A stretch of DNA of 64,000 bases from Mya arenaria (taxonomy: Eukaryota; Mollusca; Bivalvia; Myida; Myidae), in NCBI RefSeq assembly GCF_026914265.1, contig NC_069136.1, positions 57,101,492 to 57,165,491 on the forward strand, given 5' to 3'. The position numbers and the translations under genes are program-made. Below the pieces are notes generated by a model. It made no database searches and had not been told where the DNA came from. It worked only from the letters and a program-made list of their open reading frames with translations. Shown piece by piece: positions 51,061-63,936 of the stretch. Within the stretch, counting starts at the first letter, position 1; every line of letters begins with the position of its first letter.

Positions 51061-51484
51061 TGAAATATTTGTTTTTACTTTCATAAAAAATAGCAACCAT
51101 TAAAATCTTTGCATTTTTTCTTAATATAAAAATTATCCATTTAATCAATCGTCCACGTATTTTTGTCAAAACGGTTAGAGGGAATAATGTTGGGTTGTCA
51201 TGTTCTGATTATTCTATTTCGTAACCCAGAACAAGGTTATAATAGCCATGTTATGTTTTAATGTAATATTAGACATGTATGTATAATACTGTTTGAACAG
51301 TTACAAAGTCATACCGATCTCATATGGAACCTCAATCTGATAATAGAAACGCATTTGAGTGAGTGCGCCTTTCTGCACCTCTCTGTTCTTTGCTTTGAAA
51401 TGGTTGTTGCGGTCGATACTGGTCTGCTGTAATGAGCAGATGCCACTCGGAAACTAACACATTCGCTATGTTCAACTCCAAATA

Positions 51485-54400
51485 TCAAGTGACGTCATCT
51501 TGTGCGACACGTGTTTTCTCTCGGCGTTTGCACCAATCGTTAATGTTTGGTAGGAAGTAAATGAGGACACCGCCGATCATAAGTAAACCCCCGATGAAGT
51601 GAAGCGGTACAAAGTATGCGCCTGTAATGTCCCGTAGGTACCCTGTAATCGAGAATATGGCATACATTAGATGACCAGTATATAGGATGTGGCGGATCCA
51701 GGGATTTATATATAAATATATACGAAATAATGTCAAATAGTTTGATGATTACATGGTGTGTACCTCAACTCTTTGACATATTAATGTAGATGTAATGATA
51801 CAAGGAAGACACGTCGTTAAAGCATGTGCTAATTTTGGAATAAAATGAAAATTGTTATTTCTGGGTTAATTTAAGAACTGGTATATTTTCCATGTATTGT
51901 ACTTTTGTTTTATCCTCGTAAAGTACAATGTATCTATAGGGACTATATGGATGCGCATAAACCTACCTGCACACGGGAGAAATACGCTGGTCGATACTCC
52001 CTGTACTAGAGAGATGAAACCCAACGCTCCCTGAAATACACATGTAACAGGCATACAGTTTATCATTATTATGTTTAGGAGAAGAAGAAGTAATAGTAGT
52101 AGCAGCAGCAGCACCAGCATCAACAAAAACAACAGTAGTTAGTAGTATTACGTTGTGGAAGTAGTTGGGCTCTTGATTGAATATATTTCATTCCAATGAT
52201 ATATAAGTTTCTTTTTAATTTCTCAAAGGAATTAAATATCTTCAGATGTGTTGTTTATTTCATTATACGTATTCAAAATGATAGTAATACACATTTTAGA
52301 CACAAATAATTAACCAATCGTTATCCCTACACATTTTGCTTGAGTTTCGCATGTCAATCAGGATATAGTTAGTACAGTGTCAAATACTCAGTTTTCATAC
52401 CAACTGAATTCCACTCTGATGCACTCTGAAACAAACCATATAGAATTCTTTTACAAACCTTAATTTTCAAACTTAATATCCCTCCATATTTCATATTTAA
52501 CATATTTCGGATACTTGTATTTGTAATAACTCACCTTGAAATCTTCGATTGTCAATATGTCCAATATCACCACGACAAAGAGCGAGAAATAGACGCCTTG
52601 CAGGAATCCAACAATCATGGAGAATACCATAATGGTAGGATAATCAGTCATAAAGAAGGCGAACTGGGCACATATTCCCATAAACGTACACGCACCAGCT
52701 ATCAATGTAGATCTTTGAACCCATGACTTGTCCGACAAATACGCGAACACAAACCGCGCGGAGAAATCTACGATGCACTGACCCGAGACAATCCAGGCAA
52801 CACGATCCTTGTCAATGCCCATCTCAAAGGCATGTGGCGGCAAGAAAGCGCCAACAAGCGCACTTCCGGAACATAAGAATATGTTACACAGTAGATAATA
52901 GAGCAGTGGTGGTTTTGAGAGAAGTTTGATGTCAAAAAGGCGTTTCAAAAACCACAATACAGAGGTACGTATTTTTCTTCCTCTTGTATTTGTTTCACGT
53001 TTGGAACTACTTTCTGTTGTTTTAGAGTGGTTTGTTTTAGTCATGGCAAGATCAAGGCACGAGCTGTTGATGATATCAGTGCTCATAAATCGCGCTGTTT
53101 TGGTATTGAAAATGGAATCAGTCAAAGAATGCATACTGGCTTTGTATGGACCACTTTCGCTGTGAGTTCGTCTTCTGACAGAAGTCCTACCGTGGCCATC
53201 GATGCTACACACTTGTCTTTTAAGAATACCGTTGCGAACAGTTTCCATCTCAATAGCACCGCTTGATCCAAAATGCTTTTGTTCAGAAGTTTGATGCGTA
53301 CATCTCTTAATATCCCGATACAAATTTTGTTCAATAAGATGTTCCTTTTCTTCAATATTTTCAGCAATATCCTCAGTACCAGCGTCACTGGAATGGCACT
53401 CTTTCCTTCGCCTCTCATAAAACGACAGGGGGCGCATAAGGCAACCGATAATGAGTAAGTGGAGATGGAAACCTGCTATGAAAATATACGTCCCAGTGAA
53501 CGCGTAATGCACGAAGAGGGCGGTGTAGATGGGAGCGAACACCAAACCACCCATGCTCACCCCGCTGTTACATATGTTGTTAGCTAGGCCGCGACGTTTG
53601 TTGAAGTATATGCTCAACATGGATAGGACGTTTGGATTGATGAGAGCGGTCGAGCCTCCTAAAAGAGAAACGCCAGTGGCATGTTTGGCGCTCAAGATAA
53701 ATATATACAATAATGTATATATATCACGTCGTTTCTTGCACACATAGAAATTACTTTTCTTATAAACTGGTTTATCTTGAATGAAGATTGTTTTTATTTA
53801 TCCTAGAAGTGATTAATATGAAGAACAAAATAAAACTCCTACAGAACTTCTTTTTACAACTAAAAAAATTAATATTTTAAATGAAGTGAACTTTTACAAA
53901 TTTACCACCAATAATGAGTATTTAAGTAAAGAAAACTGATATACGAATTCTCTTAATCGATTGAAATGATTATTTTGAGGAAAGAAAAGCTCTAGAAAGC
54001 TGTTTTCTTTATCGCTAGAAATCAATGTAGAACATTCGACGTCTTCACGACGTATTTTTAAGCTACTTTGCCGTCGACTGCTTTTAATATTGTTGCTTCT
54101 TTTGTTTAATGTTGAATTATGCTCTGGTGATGTTAAAATTTATGTTACAAATCAATGTACCTAAGCTAAGTTTGAACTCATCCCGATAAATTTATTTCGA
54201 GGTCTCACCAATGAGGACTCCTAGTACAAGGTAGGCCTGACGGACGTCCGTTAGGAAACCGGCAAGGAAGTAAGCACCCACACTCATCAGGCTCCCGGAT
54301 ATAATGGTCTTCCGCGCGGACCAACCGCTTCCCACCGTCATCACCACCAGCGCTGAGTAATACACAACTAAATCTTTCAATAACTTCTATGTCGAATGAA

Positions 54401-57400
54401 ACAAGTAGTAAGTAAATCTGAGCATCAGGCTTTAAAGCACACTGGTCAATCGTGCGGATAGACAACTCTCCAGTCATTACCACCAGGGTTCAGGGATCGC
54501 AAGCCAAATGGCGATGTGAAGTATTACATAAACCATTAAACTTGTGTGATATACATGTATATAATTTTATCTGGTTCGATTTGTGCGTCAATTGTGTTTT
54601 ACCAATCATATTACAGTGTCAGTTTGGCAAGTAAAACTGAGAAAGAAAACTACACAATTATAAGGCTGAACGTGACGTTCTTGAGAGTGGAGAAGGAGTT
54701 ACTTTCTATCCTACCTTCTTGTGAAGGTATAATTGAAGGACGCGAAATCGTTTGGGAGATATGTACTGTATTTTACGTACCTGTGAGGCTATATGTGACA
54801 TTCTGTAGGGTAAAGATGACGGAGGTAGCGGACGATGATGCCTGGAACCTCTCCTGTAGTTGCACGAAGACGATCCCGAAACACTTCATCTGGCCAATTA
54901 TTATGAACTGGTTTAACATTGTCGCTGAAACAAATGTGAACTAACTGTTGTACGTAGTAACGCTATGTTGGACAAAGGTGTACTGACTGTTGTACGTGGT
55001 AACGCTATGTTGGATAAAGGTGTACTGACTGTTGTACGTGGTAACGCTATGTTGGACAAAGGTGTACTGACTGTTGTACGTGGTAACGCTATGTTGGACA
55101 AAGGTGTACTGACTGTTGTACGTGGTAACGCTATGTTGGACAAAGGTGTACTGACTGTTGTACGTGGTAACGCTATGTTGGACAAAGGTGTACTGATTGT
55201 TGTACGTGGTAACGCTATGTTGGACAAAGGTGTACTGACTGTTGTACGTGGTAACGCTATGTTGGACAAAGGTGAACTGACTGTTGTACGTGGTAACGCT
55301 ATGTTGGACAAAGGTGTACTGACTGTTGTACGTGGTAACGCTATGTTGGACAAAGGTGTACTGACTGTTGTACGTGGTAACGCTATGTTGGACAAAGGTG
55401 TACTGACGGTTGTACGTGGTACCGCTATGTTGGACAAAGGTGTACTGACTGTTGTACGTGGTACCGCTATGTTGGACAAAGGTGAACTGACTGTTGTACG
55501 TGGTAACGCTTTATGGGACAAAAGGTGTACTGACAGTTGTACGTCGTAAAGCTATACGGGTAACGCTTTATGGGACAAAAGGTGTACTGACAGTTGTACG
55601 TCGTAAAGCTATACGGGTAACGCTTTATGGGACAAAAGGTGGACTGACAGTTGTACGTCGTAAAGCTATACGGGTAACGCTTTATGGGACAAAAGGTGTA
55701 CTGACAGTTGTACGTCGTAAAGCTATACGGGTAACGCTTTATGGGACAAAAGGTGGACTGACAGTTGTACGCCGTACAGCTATACGGGTAACGCTATATG
55801 AGACAAAAGGTGTACTGACAGTTGTACGTCGTTAAGCTATACGGGTAACGCTATATGGGACAAAAGGTGTACTGACAATTGTACGTCGTTAAGCTATACG
55901 GGTAACGCTATATGGGACAAAAGGTGTACTGACAGTTGTACGACGTTAAGCTATACGGGTAACGCTATATGGGACAAAAGGTGTACTGACAGTTGTACGT
56001 CGTAAAGCTATACGGGTAACGCTATATGGGACAAAAGGTGTACTGACAGTTGTACGTCGTAAAGCTATACGGGTAACGCTATATGGGACAAAAGGTGTAC
56101 TGACAGTTGTACGACGTTAAGCTATACGGGTAACGCTATATGGGACAAAAGGTGTACTGACAGTTGTACGTCGTAAAGCTATACGGGTAACGCTTTATGG
56201 GACAAAAGGTGAACTGACAGTTGTACGTCGTAAAGCTATACGGGTAACGCTTTATGGGACAAAAGGTGGACTGACAGTTGTACGTCGTAAAGCTATACGT
56301 GGTAACGCTATATGAGACAAAAGGTGGACTGACAGTTGTACGTCGTAAAGCTATACGGGTAACGCTATATGGGACAAAAGGTGGACTGACAGTTGTACGT
56401 CGTAAAGCTATACGGGTAACGCTTTATGGGACAAAAGGTGGACTGACAGTTGTACGTCGTAAAGCTATACGGGTAACGCTTTATGGGACAAAAGGTGAAC
56501 TGACAGTTGTACGTCGTAAAGCTATACGGGTAACGCTTTATGGGACAAAAGGTGAACTGACAGTTGTACGTCGTAAAGCTATACGGGTAACGCTTTATGG
56601 GACAAAAGGTGAACTGACAGTTGTACGTCGTAAAGCTATACGGGTAACGCTTTATGGGACAAAAGGTGAACTGACAGTTGTACGTCGTACAGCTATACGG
56701 GTAACGCTTTATGGGACAAAAGGTGTACTGACAGTTGTACGTCGTAAAGCTATACGGGTAACGCTTTATGGGACAAAAGGTGTACTGACAGTTGTACGTC
56801 GTAAAGCTATACGGGTAACGCTATATGGGACAAAAGGTGAACTGACAGTTGTACGTCGTACAGCTATACGGGTAACGCTTTATGGGACAAAAGGTGTACT
56901 GACAGTTGTACGTCGTAAAGCTATACGGGTAACGCTTTATGGGACAAAAGGTGGACTGACAGTTGTACGTCGTAAAGCTATACGGGTAACGCTTTATGGG
57001 ACAAAAGGTGGACTGACAGTTGTACGTCGTACAGCTATACGGGTAACGCTTTATGGGACAAAAGGTGTACTGACAGTTGTACGTCGTACAGCTATACGGG
57101 TAACGCTTTATGGGACAAAAGGTGGACTGACAGTTGTACGTCGTAAAGCTATACGGGTAACGCTATATGGGACAAAAGGTGAACTGACAGTTGTACGTCG
57201 TAAAGCTATACGGGTAACGCTTTATGGGACAAAAGGTGAACTGACAGTTGTACGTCGTAAAGCTATACGGGTAACGCTTTATGGGACAAAAGGTGAACTG
57301 ACAGTTGTACGTCGTAAAGCTATACGGGTAACGCTTTATGGGACAAAAGGTGAACTGACAGTTGTACGTCGTACAGCTATACGGGTAACGCTTTATGGGA

Positions 57401-60400
57401 CAAAAGGTGTACTGACAGTTGTACGTCGTACAGCTATACGGGTAACGCTTTATGGGACAAAAGGTGAACTGACAGTTGTACGTCGTAAAGCTATACGGGT
57501 AACGCTATATGGGACAAAAGGTGTACTGACAGTTGTACGTCGTACAGCTATACGGGTAACGCTTTATGGGACAAAAGGTGAACTGACAGTTGTACGTCGT
57601 AAAGCTATACGAGAACGCTAAATGGGACAAAAGGTGGACTGACAGTTGTACGTCGTACAGCTATACGGGTAACGCTTTATGGGACAAAAGGTGTACTGAC
57701 AATTGTACGTCGTACAGCTATACGGGTAACGCTTTATGGGACAAAAGGTGGACTGACAATTGTACGTCGTAAAGCTATACGGGTAACGCTTTATGGGACA
57801 AAAGGTGGACTGACAGTTGTACGTCGTAAAGCTATACGGGTAACGCTTTATGGGACAAAAGGTGGACTGACAGTTGTACGTCGTACAGCTATACGGGTAA
57901 CGCTATATGGGACAAAAGGTGTACTGACAGTTGTACGTCGTACAGCTATACGGGTAACGCTTTATGGGACAAAAGGTGAACTGACAGTTGTACGTCGTAC
58001 AGCTATACGGGTAACGCTTTATGGGACAAAAGGTGAACTGACAGTTGTACGTCGTACAGCTATACGGGTAACGCTTTATGGGACAAAAGGTGAACTGACA
58101 GTTGTACGTCGTAAAGCTATACGGGTAACGCTTTATGGGACAAAAGGTGAACTGACAGTTGTACGTCGTAAAGCTATGCGGGTAACGCTTTATGGGACAA
58201 AAGGTGAACTGACAGTTGTACGTAAAGCTATGTGGGTAACGCTTTATGGGACAAAAGGTGAACTGACAGTTGTACGTAAAGCTAAACGGGTAACGCTTTA
58301 TGGGACAAAAGGTGAACTGACAGTTGTACGTAAAGCTATGCGGGTAACGCTTTATGGGACAAAAGGTGAACTGACAGTTGTACGTAAAGCTATGCGGGTA
58401 ACGCTTTATGGGACAAAAGGTGAACTGACAGTTGTACGTAAAGCTATGCGGGTAACGCTTTATGGGACAAAAGGTGAACTGACAGTTGTACGTAAAGCTA
58501 TGCGGGTAACGCTTTATGGGACAAAAGGTGAACTGACAGTTGTACGTCGTAAAGCTATGCGGGTAACGCTTTATGGGACAAAAGGTGAACTGACAGTTGT
58601 ACGTCGTAAAGCTAAACGGGTAACGCTTTATGGGACAAAAGGTGAACTGACAGTTGTACGTAAAGCTATGCGGGTAACGCTTTATGGGACAAAAGGTGAA
58701 CTGACAGTTGTACGTAAAGCTATGCGGGTAACGCTTTATGGGACAAAAGGTGAACTGACAGTTGTACGTAAAGCTATGCGGGTAACGCTTTATGGGACAA
58801 AAGGTGAACTGACAGTTGTACGTAAAGCTATGCGGGTAACGCTTTATGGGACAAAAGGTGAACTGACAGTTGTACGTAAAGCTATGCGGGTAACGCTTTA
58901 TGGGACAAAAGGTGAACTGACAGTTGTACGTAAAGCTATGCGGGTAACGCTTTATGGGACAAAAGGTGAACTGACAGTTGTACGTAAAGCTATGCGGGTA
59001 ACGCTTTATGGGACAAAAGGTGAACTGACAGTTGTACGTAAAGCTATGCGGGTAACGCTTTATGGGACAAAAGGTGGACTGACAGTTGTACGTCGTAAAG
59101 CTATACGGGTAACGCTTTATGGGACAAAAGGTGAACTGACAGTTGTACGTAAAGCTATGCGTGTAACGCTTTATGGGACAAAAGGTGTACTGACAGTTGT
59201 ACGTCGTAAAGCTAAACGGGTAACGCTTTATGGGACAAAAGGTGGACTGACAGTTGTACGTCGTAAAGCTATACGGGTAACGCTTTATGGGACAAAAGGT
59301 GGACTGACAGTTGTACGTCGTAAAGCTATACGGGTAACGCTTTATGGGACAAAAGGTGGACTGACAGTTGTACGTCGTTAAGCTATACGGGTAACGCTAT
59401 ATGGGACAAAAGGTGTACTGACAGTTGTACGTCGTAAAGCTATACGGGTAACGCTTTATGGGACAAAAGGTGGACTGACAGTTGTACGCCGTACAGCTAT
59501 ACGGGTAACGCTATATGAGACAAAAGGTGTACTGACAGTTGTACGCCGTACAGCTATACGGGTAACGCTTTATGGGACAAAAGGTGTACTGACAGTTGTA
59601 CGCCGTACAGCTATACGGGTAACGCTTTATGGGACAAAAGGTGAACTGACAGTTGTACGCCGTACAGCTATACGGGTAACGCTTTATGGGACAAAAGGTG
59701 AACTGACAGTTGTACGCCGTACAGCTATACGGGTAACGCTTTATGGGACAAAAGGTGAACTGACAGTTGTACGTCGTAAAGCAAAAAGTGAACTGACAGT
59801 TGTACGTCGTACAGCTATACGGGTAACACTTTATGGGACAAAAGGTGAGCTGGCAGTTGTACATCGTAAAGCTATACGGGTAACGCTTTATGGGACAAAG
59901 GTGAACTGACTGTAGTAACGTTACTCAGAACAAACTTGGAAATAAAATAAATGCTGTACGTCATGACGTTATTTTGAACCAAGGCTTTAGAATTGGCAAT
60001 GGAGGGGTGCAACTACAGACGTGCACTCCTCCCTCGAGAGCTGAAATTAATATGGCTGAATACTTGAAATGTGTATTCATCTGTTTTTGACCTAGGTTAT
60101 CAAATTTTACAAAAAATGTTTACTTGGATATATTTGAAGGGAGGGGGGCTACTACATTCTAACATTCTGACATATATTATCTTTGAAAACTTGCGATCCT
60201 TAAATTCGAATTCAAACTGTCACATAGTCGGTGAAAATGAATGTTAAAATAGATTGGAACACATTGTACGTTTTTTTAGGGATGGAAACCGGATACCAAA
60301 TCGGTATCCGGATAATCGTATCAAGTATTCGAATATTATCCGGTTACTCGTATCAAATTGTTTTCATAATAAGTAAATTTCCTTTTATATGTCACCCACC

Positions 60401-62504
60401 TTCTGTTATTTGACATAATTGTCCACTTAATTTATAATTCTTCATATGGCAATTTCACTTTTTCATTCATTCTTTCTCAGTCTTAATAATTTATAATGTT
60501 ATAATCAAAGCTAAACAACTCATTTTACGTCATAAAACTCATGATGAATACTACATAAACACCTCGCAAATTTGATAGTCACTTCGGCCGAGGTGGTTGC
60601 TTGTTTACTGCCACGTTTTTTCGAGTTTGTTATTTATCTATGCAATACCTACAATTTCTGCGGTGTTTTGTAATGAAGGATATAATTGCGGAAAAGATAA
60701 GAAGAGAAAAAGACGATCTGATTTTTCTTTATTTACATGCGTATACTTTTTTATTTATCAATAAACTAAACATGTTTACATATCGTATGAAAAATAAATT
60801 ACAAGATGCAAAATGATGGAAATTTGATTAAAAAGTGAAAAGATATAAAAATTTGTTTTTGTATTTATTGTTCAGATAGCAATAATTTCTCCATGCATAT
60901 TCATCAAAAATACGATTGGTCATTAATAGCTTTGATTGCACGACCTTTATCTTGTGTTTGGACGAACAATTCCTACGGATTAATGATCAATCCGTTTAAT
61001 ATCAACTAGTGCCAATTAGTGTCAATTAAGCACATCTGAGATCATAAAACAACACTTGTCATTGTAAACAAGGTCATAGAACTTTACAGGGTGCTGCACA
61101 AGGACACAATATCACGCCTTGTGCAAACACCCAATTAGCAGACGATTTGTGACACATACCCGCTTCGCGACAGACACTGTTGATCACCTGAAATATTTCA
61201 TCTGAAAAGTTTTATAACAATTGCTATGTCTCTGCTAAGCTATTTCATTGAAATTTTAATTCTTAACGAATATTTGAATACCCATTTGGTATCCAAATAC
61301 TTGCGTGATATCCGGATATCCGGATACTCGGATATTCGCTTCGATCCCTAGTTTTTTTGTATCTATAATCATTTGCAGCCAATTGTATTAAAGTGGTTAA
61401 TTTTTTGGTTAGGGTTAAAGTTAGCCAAACTTTTTATCGATTGGTCAATATTTAACAAAGAAATATTAACCAATCAAATGATGCTAATGTACAAACATAA
61501 CCTACTGACAACTTCTCCACGTTATATATAGACGTCTGCTGATATCGTTTATAGATAGTGTATTGCGTGGAGTGAACTGCAATTATGAAATGTTCTTATT
61601 TGATAACTTGTGGAGACAAAGATTGCTTGTAAAGTATATTTCAGATGTTCCCGTCCATCCATTACGGTCTAGATTTGTAAAATGTACATGTCAACAAAAG
61701 TATTTCAATACAGTGACGTGTTTATATAGTTTAAAGTATACAAAGAACCTAAAAAATGTTAAAACCTTACTTAGAGCGTATATTCAACGTGGATGAGATG
61801 TGCCATTCTTCTTCTGTGTTTTTGTTTAATAAACCCAAATCACACGTTATCATTTTCCATCTGTTGGACTTATCAATATAATCGTCTTCATATTCAATTG
61901 CTTTTACAATATTATAGAATCAATTTCAGACTTATATAATAATTTATACAATATTTTACCAATTATCCGTGTTGTTATTATTAATTAATTATTAATGCGT
62001 TTTACCAAAACTCCCTGTTTTTACCAATAATCCATATGGTTTTATCAATACTCCATGGTTTTACAAATAATCCATGGTTTTACCAATGCTCCATGTGCTT
62101 TTTAACATTAATCAATGTTTTTATCAATAATCCATGTTTTTTAACATTAATCCTTGTTTTGTTTACCTTTATCTTACATGTCAATTCGCCAATTATTAAT
62201 CATCTATATATGCTTATGGATGAAGACGATGCTAATTTTGAGCAGAACGTGCGTGTTACCCATTTGTACTCGGCATAAAGTATATTATTACTGTATACAT
62301 TGAAAAGTCCAACGAAAAAAAGGCAATATAATATGTTTAAATCAGCTCACCTAACATGATGATCCATGCCCACCCGCGGTCTATGGGTAGATGGGAGCGG
62401 TTGTCTTCCTCAGGCTCATCAACATCTGAGTCTTCTTGACATGCATTTTCTCCATTGGTGTTCTTCGGTTCCGCCTCGACTGGCATCTTCTCACTTGATC
62501 CCAT
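51485..62504 (-). CDS. Monocarboxylate-transporter-like MFS protein (SLC16 family), 6 coding exons
   Basis: Exons in transcript order: 62504-62351, 54924-54781, 54352-54209, 53658-52535, 52030-51967, 51642-51485. AG/GT borders and phases fit, giving 1788 nt, 595 codons plus stop. After an acidic N-terminus, DRGWAWII matches the SLC16 TM1 motif (usually DGGWGW). Then come GIVFVQLQERFQAS (TM1-2), VLGVLIGG (TM4) and the TM5 signature YFNKRRGLANN at about residues 165-175. A 170-residue Ser-rich, charged loop (about 227-395) divides two six-helix halves. The second half includes FLPPHAFEMGI and ends ILTIEDFKGALGFISLVQG and YLRDITGAYFVP. The family carries monocarboxylates or other small organic acids across the plasma membrane; the substrate cannot be told here. 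Intron 1 (7.4 kb) holds a giant minisatellite that abuts the exon 2 acceptor. Confidence 0.9.
52080..52141. repeat. Trinucleotide-rich tract (AGT/AGC)
   Basis: gaagaagaagtaatagtagt followed by agc repeats, in the transporter intron between exons 4 and 5. Confidence 0.8.
54923..59907. repeat. Giant minisatellite, 42-, 57- and 54-bp units, about 85-90 copies
   Basis: Block A (about 54961-55510) has 13 units of 42 bp, cgctatgttggacaaaggtg followed by tactgactgttgtacgtggt. Block B (about 55510-58170) has 57-bp units, the same core with an extra 15 bp containing 'aagctatacgg'. Block C (about 58170-59060) has 54-bp units lacking one CGT. Block D returns to 57 bp with scattered 54-bp units and decays at about 59905. 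Unit variants (GTACTG, GAACTG, GGACTG; AAAGC, ACAGC) come in runs, showing local expansion. All unit lengths are multiples of three, so long open frames appear on both strands; I treat these as artefacts. The first, 38-bp unit overlaps the exon 2 splice acceptor. Confidence 0.95.
60277..61350. mobile_element. hAT-like non-autonomous element, 1.07 kb
   Basis: Starts TAGGGATGGAAACCGGATACC-like sequence and ends with TTCGATCCCTA, its inverted repeat. Flanked on both sides by gttttttt (60270-60277 and 61351-61358; one T is shared with the element start), an 8-bp duplication as hAT transposases make. Sub-terminal zones are rich in GGATA/CGGATATCC inverted motifs. The middle has no transposase frame. 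Confidence 0.82.
61359..62009. other. Transporter intron 1, no feature seen
   Basis: AT-rich. A 77-codon frame at 61563-61796 has no recognisable domain or splice context. Confidence 0.45.
62010..62160. repeat. ~19-22-bp tandem repeat, about seven copies
   Basis: Imperfect units of gttttaccaataatccatg, in transporter intron 1, 190 bp from the exon 1 donor. Confidence 0.85.
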
Positions 62505-63639
62505 TTTCACTCAACCTGTTCTGTTGCCTGGTTCGTTGCCTTCTTATGCTGTATGTGGCTAGCGTAGTGTACAAGATTTTGCATGTTCCGTAAGTTTTTT
62601 TTCCTGTAAGCTTCACGTGTTTTGCTTAATGGTTTAAGGTCACTCGTTTTGATAAAATATATATATATATTAGCACGCACTACATTTATCTCACAAGATT
62701 AGCTCTCCGAAATCACTTAAGTAGTTATTTTAAACAGTTTTTGTGCGATTGTGATATTCTGGGTCAAAATGTTATCTAGGTATGATATTACTTAAGTTAT
62801 TTAACGTTTTTGCTTCACAATGTCAAGAGAATTCAGATAGAAGTCTGGTTATCTTCTAAACAAGGAGTCTTTAAGGTTATCTATCTAGTATATCAACATT
62901 TAGTTTATTTGCTCAGATTATTATTTAAGGTTGGACCGAGATTACATAAATACTTGCATAAATGATGTATTTCCTTCGGGCAACGACGGATAACTCTTTG
63001 TATTAATTGAAGGAAATGGTAATGGAGAAGTTAATCGATTAAATTCCTTCTTATGGAAACCATGTTTGGACATTGTCTAAAAGCCCCATTTGTTTGCATT
63101 GCCTCAATCAGTAACCTTTACAACTGAAATGAGATGAGATGCAAGGTCGATGCATGCATACGAGTGCGCCTTTCTAATAACATTTCTTTAGTTTCTTGTA
63201 AGCTACATTAATACGGACTGTATTGACCTCCGAGTTTGTCGGTGACCGTTTTGCAGAACGAAGGAATGTCGTGTAGGACACGGTTTCACATGGTGTTCTA
63301 CGACCAATTTGAAACACAATTAGAAGTGAAAATGTTATGGCTGGCACACGTTCATAAAATTCCTATCGAATTGCATTGACTTTCAAATATGAAATTTTGA
63401 TTTGTGCTGACAGAAGACATGGTATACATGACACACATCCAGTGTTATCTAGTCCTATGAAGTTTGAACTTTAATTCCAATAATATTATAACAGTTAAAA
63501 CACAAACTATCGCTCTGATCCTACAGGATGGCATTGACGTACTCCATTAAGCAGAAATAATGTGATGTGCAACTTGCCTCCTATGGTGATCAGCAAATAT
63601 CAGAAATCGAAATCCTTTTAATAACAAGATATGTTTGTA
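62505..63639. other. 5' flank of the transporter gene, no other gene seen
   Basis: Holds the likely promoter and 5' UTR of the minus-strand transporter; I cannot point to a core element. A short (TA)n lies near 62659. Confidence 0.4.
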
Positions 63640-63936
63640 AAACATTATGCCCCCTCAGCTCTGCATTGTCTTAAACATTATGCCCCCTCAGCTCTGCATT
63701 GTCTTAAACATTATGCCCCCTCAGCTCTGCATTGTCTTAAACATTATGCCCCCTCAGCTCTGCAGTGTCTTAAACATTATGCCCCCTCAGCTCTGCATTG
63801 TCTTAAACATTATACCCCCTCAGCTCTGCATTGTCTTAAACATTATGCCCCCTCAGCTCTGCATTGTCTTAAACATTATGCCCCCTCAGCTCTGTATTGT
63901 CTTAAACATTATGCCCCCTCAGGTCTGCAGTGTCTT
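63640..63936. repeat. 33-bp minisatellite, 9 copies
   Basis: Exactly nine units of 33 bp starting aaacattatgccccctcagc. Few differences between units. A partial tenth start follows at 63937. The open frame across it (KHYAPSALHCL repeated) results from the multiple-of-three unit. Confidence 0.97.

Noticed and set aside
52723-53747. + strand frames opposite the large transporter exon
   Set aside because: Antisense shadows of a well supported membrane-protein exon.
54913-59864. Long open frames (up to 447 codons) on both strands of the giant minisatellite
   Set aside because: They follow from unit lengths divisible by three and lack of stops in one unit. No start context, domain or splice signal, and the array lies in a transporter intron.
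54923-63936. CRISPR array
   Set aside because: Repeats are contiguous with no unique spacers, and the DNA is animal nuclear DNA with introns.
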